Positions 24,399 to 33,885 of a DNA stretch of 64,000 nucleotides are shown here, piece after piece. The translations under genes and the position numbers were made by a program. Each line of letters begins with the position of its first letter. Positions within the stretch are counted from its first letter, which is position 1. This stretch comes from Exiguobacterium sp. s122. Lineage in GTDB: Bacteria; Bacillota; Bacilli; Exiguobacteriales; Exiguobacteriaceae. The notes beneath the pieces were generated by a model. The model did no database searches and was not told the DNA's origin. It saw nothing but the letters and a program-made list of their open reading frames with translations. Where the stretch lies: contig NZ_JACSMD010000001.1 in assembly GCF_018618475.1 (NCBI RefSeq), positions 372,001-436,000 of the forward strand, written 5' to 3'.

Positions 24399-24740
24399 TC
24401 ATTCAATCTTTAACACTTCGACCGGACCGTGGTCGTCACAATGCTCGTCATGGACGTGGTGCAGGCGCCCGTTGACGAGATAATCCATGTGATCGCCGTG
24501 CGGGACGAGTTCATGCCCGCAGTCCTCATCGTGCTTACAGCCGCATTCCATCGGGGCACAGACGTCCGGATTCATTTCTGAGACCGGGATGACGCATTCA
24601 TCCCAATGGCCGTCATGCTCATGGTGTAAATGCCCATCGTGCACGTAGTCGATATGGTCACCGTGTCGAATCTTCGTATGACCGCAAGCTAAGCTATGTT
24701 GGTGCTTGTGGTCGGTATGTGCATGATGCTCGTTACTCAT
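24399..24740 (-). CDS. Histidine-rich metal-binding protein with two repeated modules
   Basis: A 113-residue protein with 24 His and 7 Cys. Two modules of about 31 residues repeat the pattern CGHxxxxHGDHxDYxxxGxLHHxH: residues 19-49 and 74-104. An N-terminal His run (5-15) and a Cys cluster (C61, C66, C68, C74) add further ligands. No signal peptide or membrane segment is seen. It is probably a cytoplasmic zinc, nickel or copper binder used for storage, delivery or detoxification; the metal cannot be told. ATG 24740 has AGGAGG seven bases before it. It is a single gene with its own terminator. No metal transporter lies nearby. Confidence 0.75.
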   Translation of the reverse strand: MSNEHHAHTDHKHQHSLACGHTKIRHGDHIDYVHDGHLHHEHDGHWDECVIPVSEMNPDVCAPMECGCKHDEDCGHELVPHGDHMDYLVNGRLHHVHDEHCDDHGPVEVLKIE

Positions 24741-24826
24741 CACGTTTCCTCCTTTAAAACTCGGCTCACGACGGATGTAGTAATGATTTACCTGCTGGGA
24801 AGTTACTTAAAACGTGATGTACGACG

Positions 24827-24858
24827 AAACAGCTTCAACCAATCGGTCGAAGCTGTTT
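24827..24858 (-). terminator. Hairpin after the GH1 gene
   Basis: AAACAGCTTCAACC pairs with GGTCGAAGCTGTTT at 13 of 14 positions across a four-base loop, just past the GH1 stop. The T run on the minus strand is short (TTT), so termination may be partial. Confidence 0.6.
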
Positions 24859-24861
24859 TTC

Positions 24862-26349
<1,488 letters not shown>

Positions 26350-28257
26350 TTATTCGTTGATGACAAATAGTGCTTCGCCTGTTTGAACGCGAGTGCCGTG
26401 CTTCTCGGCGATCTGTTTTCGATTCGTGACGATGACCGGTGTCGTAAGGGCGCGGCCTGAGCGAATGATTGCGTCGAGGTCGAACTCGATTAACAATTGC
26501 CCCTTCTCGACGAACTCGCCTTGCGTGACGTGTGCTTTAAAATGTTTCCCTTCGAGTTGGACCGTGTCCATGCCGATATGGATGAGCACTTCCGCGCCCG
26601 TATCGGTCGTAATGCCGATGGCGTGATGGGTCGGGAAGAGCGCCGAGACCGTCCCTGAGACTGGGGCGACGAGTCGACCTTCCGTCGGTTCGATGGCCAC
26701 GCCTTGTCCAAGGGAACCGGATGAGAACGCGACGTCTGAGATCGATGAAAGTTTGACGACGTCCCCGGCAAGCGGGCTGAGCACTTGCTCTTGGCCGATT
26801 TTTGTCGCCGATACTTCTTCACGGACCGGTGTGACTTCTGGTTGCGGTGTCGCGACGACCGCTTTGTTGACGCCACCGAACAAGTACGTCAAGACGAAAC
26901 CGACGACGAAGGCGACGGCCGTCCCGATGAGTGAGCCGTAGAAGCCGGTCGTGATGCCTTCAGGCGAGATGTTCGACGGGTAGCCGAAAACCCCGAGCCC
27001 CCCGATGATGTACACTTGCGTACCCATAACACCCATGATCCCACCACCGACAGCACCACCGATACAGCTCATAATGAACGGTTTTTTAAGTGGGAGGGTG
27101 ACCCCGTAAATCGCGGGCTCGGTGACACCGAAGATACCTGAGATGAAGGCCGGGATACTGAGCGTTTTGATCTTTTGATTTTTGATGCGGAGGAAGACCG
27201 CGAGTACGGCACCGATTTGTGCGAACGAAGCCGCGAAGACGAGTGCGAGCACTGGATCCGCCCCGAGAGACGTCAAGTTGTTGATGGCGACCGGAACGAG
27301 GCCCCAGTGAAGACCGAAGATGACGAACACTTGCCAGAGACCGCCGAGGAAGAGACCAGCGATGAGCGGGCTCAAGTTATAGACGGCGACCGTGGCGCTA
27401 CCGAGCAACATTCCAGCCCACGTCGCGATTGGTCCGATCAAGATGAATGTGAGCGGCACGGTGATGAGTAACGTAAGGAGTGGAACGATGAACATTTTGA
27501 TGACGTCTGGAATAATCGTCTTCAAGAACTTCTCAAGCTTCGCGGCGAAGAACGCTGCGATGATGATCGGGATGACCGAGGTCGAGTACGTCATCAAGAT
27601 GACCGGGACACCGAGGAACGTGATGTGAATCGGTGACTCGAACATCGTACCGGCGAAGACGGTGTAGAGCGGATCACCGGCCGTGAGCGTCGAGAGCGTC
27701 GGATAGACGAGCGCTGCCCCGATGGCCATCCCGATAAACGGACTGCCGCCGAACTTCTTAATCGCCGTGTAGCCGAGGAAGATCGGGAAGAAGTAGAAGA
27801 GCGAGTCGCCGATGGCGTTCAACAGTTGATATGTGCCCGATTCGGCAGATAACCAACCGAGAGCGACGAAGAGGGCGTTAAACCCTTTGATCATCCCGGT
27901 CGCGGCCAAGACGCCGAGGACAGGGGTAAAGATGCTAGAGATGATGTCGATGAAACGGCTGAAGAGTGATCCTTTCGGTCCGTCCTCGTCTTCGATTGGC
28001 GATTGGTTTTGGAAGCCGCCGACTTCGACGACTGCTTTATACACGTCCGGGACGTGGTTGCCGATGACGACCTGATATTGACCGCCGCTCTTCATGACGG
28101 TGACGACACCGTCCATGTTTTTAATGGCTTCTGTGTTAGCCTTGCTTTCATCTTTCAGTTTAAAACGCAAACGGGTAATACAGTGGACGACGCTGTTGAC
28201 GTTCTCTTTGCCGCCGACTTGCTGGATAATGTCGCGTGCGAGCTGTTCATATTTCAT
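26350..28257 (-). CDS. bglP: PTS beta-glucoside transporter subunit IIBCA
   Basis: Imports and phosphorylates beta-glucosides; all three domains are in one chain of 635 residues. IIB is N-terminal with the phosphorylated C26 in HCITRLRFKLKD. IIC spans about 105-460 with roughly ten membrane segments and the motif FGVTEPAIYGV. IIA is C-terminal with the active His in VLIHIGMDTVQLEG (about 560). It is first in an operon with the GH1 hydrolase. Expression should depend on the antiterminator site and terminator in its leader and on a cre box over its -35. The IIA domain might also serve the IIA-less PTS gene nearby, by inference. Confidence 0.95.
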   Translation of the reverse strand: MKYEQLARDIIQQVGGKENVNSVVHCITRLRFKLKDESKANTEAIKNMDGVVTVMKSGGQYQVVIGNHVPDVYKAVVEVGGFQNQSPIEDEDGPKGSLFSRFIDIISSIFTPVLGVLAATGMIKGFNALFVALGWLSAESGTYQLLNAIGDSLFYFFPIFLGYTAIKKFGGSPFIGMAIGAALVYPTLSTLTAGDPLYTVFAGTMFESPIHITFLGVPVILMTYSTSVIPIIIAAFFAAKLEKFLKTIIPDVIKMFIVPLLTLLITVPLTFILIGPIATWAGMLLGSATVAVYNLSPLIAGLFLGGLWQVFVIFGLHWGLVPVAINNLTSLGADPVLALVFAASFAQIGAVLAVFLRIKNQKIKTLSIPAFISGIFGVTEPAIYGVTLPLKKPFIMSCIGGAVGGGIMGVMGTQVYIIGGLGVFGYPSNISPEGITTGFYGSLIGTAVAFVVGFVLTYLFGGVNKAVVATPQPEVTPVREEVSATKIGQEQVLSPLAGDVVKLSSISDVAFSSGSLGQGVAIEPTEGRLVAPVSGTVSALFPTHHAIGITTDTGAEVLIHIGMDTVQLEGKHFKAHVTQGEFVEKGQLLIEFDLDAIIRSGRALTTPVIVTNRKQIAEKHGTRVQTGEALFVINE

Positions 28258-28302
28258 GTCCGTTCCCTTCCTTTACGTTGGATTTTAGGTTTGCGTCAAA
28301 TA

Positions 28303-28367
28303 AAAAACCTGACCCGTGTCAGATGAGAGTCGTGAAATCACGTCTATCATCTGACTCGAGTCAGGTT
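28303..28367 (-). terminator. Leader terminator of the bglP operon
   Basis: On the minus strand AACCTGAC...GTCAGATGA pairs with TCATCTGAC...GTCAGGTT (about 20 pairs with two mismatches) and is followed by a T run before the bglP ribosome site. Its upstream edge overlaps the antiterminator RNA site, the classic arrangement for BglG/LicT control. Confidence 0.9.
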
Positions 28368-28390
28368 ATGCCCACTAAAGGTAACATTCC
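28363..28390 (-). promoter_or_regulatory. Ribonucleic antiterminator (RAT) site, LicT/BglG type
   Basis: On the minus strand GGAATGTTAC is followed by a short loop, GTGGGCATAACC and then the terminator. This resembles the RAT consensus (GGATTGTTAC...GCAGGCAAAACC). When a BglG/LicT-family protein binds the RNA, the overlapping terminator cannot form and bglP is transcribed. No such antiterminator gene lies in this window, so it must be encoded elsewhere. Confidence 0.85.
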
Positions 28391-28427
28391 TGCGCAGGAG
28401 ACCGTTCAGTTGTTATTTGATACTTGA

Positions 28428-28465
28428 AATGTAGCATGCGTCAAAATAAAATGTCAACGCTTACA
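28428..28465 (-). promoter_or_regulatory. bglP promoter with overlapping cre box
   Basis: On the minus strand a perfect -35 TTGACA (28452-28457) is 18 bases from the extended -10 TGCTACATT. TGTAAGCGTTGACA at 28452-28465 matches the cre consensus at 13 of 14 positions and covers the -35. The 343-base gap between bglP and the next plus-strand gene holds this promoter, the RAT site and the leader terminator; the remaining 130 bases show nothing else clear. Confidence 0.8.
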
Positions 28466-28599
28466 TTTACAAATTTTCAGATTTCTTTTATTGGACATAT
28501 CCCCAAAATTTCTCTCTTCTATAGATGGGGGCATTTTTTGATTCGGAAACTTTTTAATGATTCATCCGTATACATAAAAAGAAAAAGGAGGGCATGACT

Positions 28600-29055
28600 T
28601 TGAGACGCGAACAACATATCCGCCAACTCGTCGACTATGCGCGACGAGGAAAGGCAAAAACATTCATTTTGGCAGTCGGTTCGTTCATTTTGACCGGCAC
28701 ACTCCTTCGAACGGTGGAACTTTCGGCTCCTATCGTCTTTAGTATCGGCTTCCTCGGCATCATCCCGCTTCTCGTTCGGGAATGGAAGCTTGGGACGATT
28801 CGGCGTTCCTTTAACGACGACGCGATGTATCAACGGCTCATCCGCTTACCGTTCTGGATGACACTGTTCGGACTATGTCTTTTGTACGTCATCCTCGGCT
28901 GGGTTGAATTCGGTACACCGGCCCGTTCTGTCTTTCTGACCATTGCTGCGCTCTGCCTCGGGATGTTTCTCTTTCAGCGGACGTTTGACCGTGTCATCTT
29001 GAAACTTGAACCCGACTATATCACCGACCGCGAATTGCACCGCGAAGTCAAATAG
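28600..29055 (+). CDS. Small membrane protein of unknown function
   Basis: A 151-residue protein with four probable membrane segments (about 22-40, 46-64, 83-104 and 111-128) and a basic N-terminus (LRREQHIRQL). I do not recognise the family. An ATG at 28594 lies one base after GGAGG, too close; the TTG at 28600, seven bases away, is the likelier start. It is followed after 14 bases by the phosphotransferase-like gene and is probably co-transcribed with it. Confidence 0.6.
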   Translation: MRREQHIRQLVDYARRGKAKTFILAVGSFILTGTLLRTVELSAPIVFSIGFLGIIPLLVREWKLGTIRRSFNDDAMYQRLIRLPFWMTLFGLCLLYVILGWVEFGTPARSVFLTIAALCLGMFLFQRTFDRVILKLEPDYITDRELHREVK

Positions 29056-29069
29056 AGAGGGGGATTAAC

Positions 29070-30026
29070 ATGGAAAAGGAGTTATGGGACCGTCTAGCGG
29101 TTCAAACTTCCCGCCGCTATGACCTCGACGTCTCGACGTTGACGTTTCTGGCAGAAGAGACGAACTGGCTCTACACGGTGTCAAATCAAAACGGTGTCCG
29201 CTATTTGCTCAAGCTCTATCCGGAAGGATGGAAAACAGCGACGACTGTCGACATGGAAACGCACGTATTACATCACATTCGTGAAGACGGGCATGTCGAA
29301 GTACCGAGCATTTACGAAGCAAAAGACGGGAGCAGAATTCAAACCTTTACGATTGGCAAGAACCGGGTGATTCAAGCGATGGTGTACACGTGGCTTGAAG
29401 GGGATGTGCTCGACGAGCGGGAGACAGACGAGCGGTTTCGCCAACTCGGTGAAGTCACGGCGCGCTTACATGAGGTGACGGCACGTCATCCGGTGAAGGC
29501 GGCGAACACGCTTCCGCGTTGGGACACCGTCTTTTATTTTCCAGATGAAGTAATCCTTTACGATAAGACGGAGCTGGCGATGCCCGATTCGTTTTTAGGC
29601 GTGATGCATACAGTCGTCCCATGCTTAAACGAGCGGCTGCGTTCGTTTTATTCGGGAGCGGACGCAGAGCTGAGACTGCTTCACGGGGACTTGAACCCAT
29701 GGAACGTGTTAGTGGACGGGGAGAAGATGCACGTGATTGACTTTGAGGACTGCTTATACGGCCTCCCGGTCCACGATATCGCCATCGCCTTATACTATTA
29801 CCGCTATGACGACCGCTTCGACTTCAATCATGTGAAACAGCTCTTCTTTGAAGGGTACGGGCGCGTTCGTCCGCTTCCAAGCGTCACCGATGACACGTTA
29901 GAGCTGTTCATGATTGCCCGCCGCGTCAACTTCATGAATTACGTGCTTCAAACGGCAGAGGCGTATGCTTACATCGAAACGAGTTTACCGTACGTGGAAG
30001 CGTTCCTCGACAAACAGATGACGTGA
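29070..30026 (+). CDS. Aminoglycoside phosphotransferase-family kinase (SrkA/homoserine kinase type)
   Basis: A 318-residue cytoplasmic kinase-fold protein of the APH superfamily. The catalytic loop is LLHGDLNPWNVLVD (H205, D207, N212) and the metal-binding Asp is in VIDFEDCLYG (about 224). The family includes stress kinases, choline and homoserine kinases and antibiotic kinases; the sequence does not tell which. It follows a small membrane protein, and a terminator lies right after its stop. Resistance is not implied by context. Confidence 0.8.
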   Translation: MEKELWDRLAVQTSRRYDLDVSTLTFLAEETNWLYTVSNQNGVRYLLKLYPEGWKTATTVDMETHVLHHIREDGHVEVPSIYEAKDGSRIQTFTIGKNRVIQAMVYTWLEGDVLDERETDERFRQLGEVTARLHEVTARHPVKAANTLPRWDTVFYFPDEVILYDKTELAMPDSFLGVMHTVVPCLNERLRSFYSGADAELRLLHGDLNPWNVLVDGEKMHVIDFEDCLYGLPVHDIAIALYYYRYDDRFDFNHVKQLFFEGYGRVRPLPSVTDDTLELFMIARRVNFMNYVLQTAEAYAYIETSLPYVEAFLDKQMT

Positions 30027-30056
30027 AAAAACATCAGGGACACCTGATGTTTTTTC
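30027..30056. terminator. Bidirectional terminator
   Basis: AAAAAACATCAGG pairs with CCTGATGTTTTTT across a five-base loop, with T and A runs on both sides. It lies between the stops of two converging genes. Confidence 0.92.
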
Positions 30057-30704
30057 TTACAAAAATTTTTCGTTCGTCTCGCGCGTTCGAATCGGTTTAG
30101 CAGGCGATCCGATTGCGATGACGTTATTTGGAATGTCATGGACGACAGTCGCACCGGCACCGATGACGCTCTCTGATCCGATGGTGACTTGATGAATGAC
30201 GGTCGCACCGATACCGACAAACGAGTGGCCCATGACGTGTACGTTACCCCCGAGATGGGTTCCGGGTCCGACGGATGCGAAAGCGTCGACTCGACAATCG
30301 TGATCAACGGACGCCATCGTATTGATGATACAGTGCGGACCGATGGTTGTACTCGGGTTGATGACCGCACCTGCCATCACCACAGCCCCCGCTCCGATTG
30401 TGACGTCTCGCCCGATGCATGCGCTTGGGTGAATAGCATGCACGAACTCGAACTCAGGTGCTTGTTCAAGAATGATCCGAGACACGAGGGCCCGGCTATC
30501 GTTATTTCCGATGCCAATAATGCCACGGTTAACGGCGTAGTCTGAGCGAATCGGTCCGAGGACAGGATAACCAAAATAGGTTGTTCCCATCAATTCGGGC
30601 CGGTCGTCGTAAATGCCGATGATGTGATGACGCTCCATTTGTTCGACGATGTCGATGACTACTTTCGTATGACCACCTGCTCCAAATAATACGATGTCTT
30701 CCAT
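30057..30704 (-). CDS. NeuD/PglD-like sugar O- or N-acyltransferase
   Basis: A 215-residue acyltransferase. An N-terminal Rossmann-like sugar-nucleotide-binding part (DIVLFGAGGHTKVVIDI) is followed by a left-handed beta-helix of hexapeptide repeats (about 85-205; IGRDVTIGAGAVVMAGAVI, IGPHCIINTMASVDHDC). The conserved His in NTMASVDHDCRV is the likely catalytic base. PglD and NeuD use acetyl-CoA to modify UDP-sugars or sialic acid. ATG 30704 is better spaced from GAGGG than the ATG at 30710. It is divergent from the polysaccharide genes that follow and probably modifies one of their sugars. Confidence 0.85.
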   Translation of the reverse strand: MEDIVLFGAGGHTKVVIDIVEQMERHHIIGIYDDRPELMGTTYFGYPVLGPIRSDYAVNRGIIGIGNNDSRALVSRIILEQAPEFEFVHAIHPSACIGRDVTIGAGAVVMAGAVINPSTTIGPHCIINTMASVDHDCRVDAFASVGPGTHLGGNVHVMGHSFVGIGATVIHQVTIGSESVIGAGATVVHDIPNNVIAIGSPAKPIRTRETNEKFL

Positions 30705-30918
30705 TTCCATCCCTCATTCCTATGACGGCCTCTCTTTTCATGTCTGTCTATTACCGCTATTCGAGATTTTAAACAGAATTCCTGTTACTGAATACGTATG
30801 GATGAGCTTTTGAAAAGACACCGGAACGTTGCAAAAAGATTCTTAATTCGGCTGTTTGATTGTCGTTTGATCTGGCTATTTTTTCATCGTAGTTATCGAA
30901 AGAGGGGAGTGGGCATGC

Positions 30919-31764
30919 ATGCCGCTGAAGCTCATGTATATTACCAATCAACCAAAAATTGCCGTCCTCGCCGAACAACAAGGAGTCGACTGGATCTTTG
31001 TCGACTTAGAGCTCCTCGGAAAAGTCGAGCGACAAGGTCACCTCGATACAGTCATCTCGCGTCATGCACGGGAAGACGTCAGCCTCGTCCGCGCAGCACT
31101 CCAATCCGCGTCACTCCTCGTACGGGTTAACCCGATTCATGAAATGTCCCGCGAAGAGATTGACGATGTCATTCAACGTGGCGCGGACATCATCATGCTC
31201 CCTTATTATAAGACCGTGAAAGAAGTCGAAACGTTCCTCCAAATCGTCGCGGGTCGCGTCAAAGTGTGCCTATTGTGTGAGACGAAAGAAGCGGTAGCCT
31301 GCATGCCAGACGTACTCGGTCTATCTGAAATTCATTACATTCATATCGGTTTGAACGACCTTCATCTAAGTTACGGACAGACATTCCTCTTTGAGCCGCT
31401 CGCAGACGGCTTGATTGAACAAATCACCTCGATGATTGCACGAACGCCAATCGAATTCGGTTTTGGTGGGATTGGTCGAATCGGGGAAGGGAACGTTCCG
31501 GCTGAGCGTATTTTGGGAGAGCACGTTCGGCTCGGATCGACGCTTGCCATCTTGTCCCGAAGCTTTTGCCATATTGGTGCGCATCGGACGGTCAGTGAAA
31601 CCGAGGCTCAATTGTTTCAAGAAGGGGTATGGAGAATTAGGGCGTATGAACAACAGCTCGCCGTCGCGACGGCCGATTGGCTCGAACAAAATCGGCTCCA
31701 ATTGGTGGCCGATGTCCAAACCGTCGTCACGAATCTCCAGGCAGGGAAAGGAATGTTGTCATGA
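30919..31764 (+). CDS. HpcH/HpaI aldolase/citrate lyase-family protein
   Basis: A 281-residue TIM-barrel protein. Family marks: DWIFVDLELLGK near the start, the metal-binding Glu in CLLCETKEAV and IHIGLNDLHLSYG (the usual GPNDLS loop with changes). Members reversibly condense pyruvate-type enolates with aldehydes. A C-terminal extension of about 40 residues is rich in Gln and Val. Its stop overlaps the start of a 2-hydroxyacid dehydrogenase gene (ATGA), so the two probably act in one pathway. It lies just ahead of the glycosyltransferases; a role in making an acidic or acyl decoration is an inference. No clear promoter was found in the 215 bases upstream. Confidence 0.8.
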   Translation: MPLKLMYITNQPKIAVLAEQQGVDWIFVDLELLGKVERQGHLDTVISRHAREDVSLVRAALQSASLLVRVNPIHEMSREEIDDVIQRGADIIMLPYYKTVKEVETFLQIVAGRVKVCLLCETKEAVACMPDVLGLSEIHYIHIGLNDLHLSYGQTFLFEPLADGLIEQITSMIARTPIEFGFGGIGRIGEGNVPAERILGEHVRLGSTLAILSRSFCHIGAHRTVSETEAQLFQEGVWRIRAYEQQLAVATADWLEQNRLQLVADVQTVVTNLQAGKGMLS

Positions 31765-32666
31765 ACGTATTGTGTACTGCGTTTCGTTTTAGTGAGGAAG
31801 AACGTCAACAGATTGAACGAACCGGCGTGACGCTTCATCTGTTAGAGCGTGAGGAAGACGTCGCCACGTATGATGTCTCGGAGATAGAGGGCATCATCTG
31901 CAACAATCTGTTTCTTTATCGAGACGTGGACGATTTTCCTCATCTTCGGTTCGTTCAAGTCGTGAGTGCGGGACTGGATCGTGTCCCGGTCGAACGATTA
32001 AAAGCGAGGCAAATCGAGCTCCATAACGCCGGTGACGCGTATGCGGTCCCGATGGCGGAATGGGTCGTCTGGCAGTTGCTCGACTTTTACAAGCGTGGCC
32101 CCGTCTTCCGCGCGCAACAGCAGGAAAAACGGTGGGAAAAACAACGTCGTTTGATTGAATTGACGGACCGGACCGTCACCGTTCTCGGTGTCGGCCATGT
32201 CGGTGAGGCGGTCGCAACTCGACTCCGCGCGTTCGGCATGTATGTAATTGGTGTCGGCCGAAGAGCGCGCGATGTGCCGTTCGTTGACGAGTACGTCCAG
32301 TTTGATCGACTTGACGACGTGCTCGAGCGAAGTGATGTTATTGTAATCGCCTTACCATTGACGGAACAGACCCATTACTTATTCGATAAGACCCGGTTCG
32401 AACGAGTAAAAGAAGGCGCAATTTTGTTGAACGTAGCGCGTGGTGCCATAGTCGATGAAACCGCCCTCCTATATGCACTTGAGACGAAAAAAGTGGCGGG
32501 TGCGGCGCTAGACGTCTTTGAGACAGAACCGTTACCCCGCAATCATCCGTTTTGGACCCATCCCGCCGTTCAACTCACCCCACATAATTCGTATGTATCC
32601 GATCGCGTAAACAGACGGCTCTTTCGGACCATTTTACGTAATCTAACACGGCAAACGACAAGTTGA
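31761..32666 (+). CDS. D-isomer-specific 2-hydroxyacid dehydrogenase
   Basis: An NAD(P)-dependent dehydrogenase of 301 residues. The nucleotide loop is VLGVGHVGEAV (about 140-150), the substrate Arg is in NVARGAIVDE, a Glu lies in DVFETEPLP and the catalytic His in LTPHNS. It would reduce a 2-keto acid to a D-2-hydroxyacid, or the reverse. The frame is open 28 codons upstream, but the ATG at 31761 overlaps the aldolase stop and follows AAAGGAA. It could act on the product of the aldolase; the substrate is unknown. A terminator whose stem includes the stop codon follows. Confidence 0.87.
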   Translation: MNVLCTAFRFSEEERQQIERTGVTLHLLEREEDVATYDVSEIEGIICNNLFLYRDVDDFPHLRFVQVVSAGLDRVPVERLKARQIELHNAGDAYAVPMAEWVVWQLLDFYKRGPVFRAQQQEKRWEKQRRLIELTDRTVTVLGVGHVGEAVATRLRAFGMYVIGVGRRARDVPFVDEYVQFDRLDDVLERSDVIVIALPLTEQTHYLFDKTRFERVKEGAILLNVARGAIVDETALLYALETKKVAGAALDVFETEPLPRNHPFWTHPAVQLTPHNSYVSDRVNRRLFRTILRNLTRQTTS

Positions 32667-32688
32667 CCTTCCAGGTCGACTTGTTTTT
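32658..32688 (+). terminator. Terminator after the dehydrogenase gene
   Basis: ACAAGTTGACCT pairs with AGGTCGACTTGT (one mismatch) over a three-base loop and is followed by five T. It separates the aldolase-dehydrogenase pair from the glycosyltransferase operon. Confidence 0.85.
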
Positions 32689-32818
32689 ATATTTCACGAA
32701 AAAAATATCTATGACTCATTCGAATTGGGAGTTACGACGAAATCGTTCCGGGAAGAACGAGGATAGAATTAACGGATTTCCTACATCATGACGCGACATC
32801 CAAGAAGGAGTGAACCCG

Positions 32819-33871
32819 ATGGCCAACTTAACGACGCTCGTTAGCTTAATCGTTCCGATTTACAACACGAGCACGTACTTGCATCAATGCCTCGATAGCC
32901 TCGTTCATCAGACATACCCACACCTTGAGATTATCTGTATCAATGACGGAAGCACAGACAATAGCCTAGATATTGCGATGACGTACGTTAACGACCCGCG
33001 TGTTCAAGTCGTCGATCAACTCAATCGCGGTTGTACAGCGTGTCGGGCGCGTGGGCTCGATATGGCCAACGGAAAATATGTCATGTTCATCGACAGTGAC
33101 GATTGGCTCGACCTCGAAGCGATTCGAGTGCTCGTCGAGCATGCGGACCGAGAAGAAGCCGACGCGGTCATGGGCACATATGTCCGAGAGTACGGGAATC
33201 GGGCATTACCGAAACAAATCTTTCCGACGAACTATTTGTCATTCGATGAGGTGGAGACAAGACGTTACGTGCATCGTCGCCTATTTGGACTCATCGGCGA
33301 GGAGCTGGCGCATCCGGAAACGATTGATGCCCTTAATTCAAACTGTATCACGCTCTATCGCCGGTCACTACTTGAAGGGGTACCGATAGGGGGACCGCAC
33401 GGGACGTTCGTCGACTTATATTTTCAAATCCATGTCCTCGAGAAATGTAAACGGTTCGTCTATGTCGATTATCCTGTCTATCACTATCGGAAGACGAACA
33501 TGAACTCGGAATCGACCGTGTACAAACAAGACCTCGTCGCGTCGCGCCTCAACTTCTTCCATTTCATGATGGACTATATCGAACGACACGAGTTGGATGA
33601 GGAATATCGCCAGGCGTTATCGAATCGAATCGCGCTCAGCATGATTGGAATCGGATTGAACGAGTTGGCATCTTCTAAATCCGTGTGGGCTCAGGCGAAA
33701 GCGCTCCGTGATGTGCTACAGCAAGACGACTATCGACGTGCCTATGCCCAGTTCGATTTGTCCCATCTCGATTTGAAATGGAAGACGTTTTTTGCGCTCT
33801 GTAAACATGAACAGACGTTACCCCTCATCTTCTTATTGCGTGGCGTCGATTTCATGCGCCGTCGCGTGTAA
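32819..33871 (+). CDS. Family 2 glycosyltransferase
   Basis: A 350-residue GT2 enzyme of the GT-A fold, cytoplasmic face. Signature: VSLIVPIYNTSTYLHQCLDSL, the nucleotide-binding INDGSTDNS, and the DxD-type FIDSDDW at about 92-98. It starts the main run of polysaccharide genes. AAGAAGGAG lies eight bases before ATG 32819. The sugar donor and acceptor are unknown. Confidence 0.9.
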   Translation: MANLTTLVSLIVPIYNTSTYLHQCLDSLVHQTYPHLEIICINDGSTDNSLDIAMTYVNDPRVQVVDQLNRGCTACRARGLDMANGKYVMFIDSDDWLDLEAIRVLVEHADREEADAVMGTYVREYGNRALPKQIFPTNYLSFDEVETRRYVHRRLFGLIGEELAHPETIDALNSNCITLYRRSLLEGVPIGGPHGTFVDLYFQIHVLEKCKRFVYVDYPVYHYRKTNMNSESTVYKQDLVASRLNFFHFMMDYIERHELDEEYRQALSNRIALSMIGIGLNELASSKSVWAQAKALRDVLQQDDYRRAYAQFDLSHLDLKWKTFFALCKHEQTLPLIFLLRGVDFMRRRV

Positions 33872-33885
33872 GGGAGGGATGGATG

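Noticed and set aside
28500-28550. Possible terminator CCCCA...TGGGGG before the small membrane protein gene
   Set aside because: Only five pairs with a loop of over 20 bases, and no gene ends there on the plus strand.
30705-30918. Promoter TTGATC-17-TAGTTA before the aldolase gene
   Set aside because: Both boxes are poor matches and several equally weak pairs exist in this AT-rich gap.
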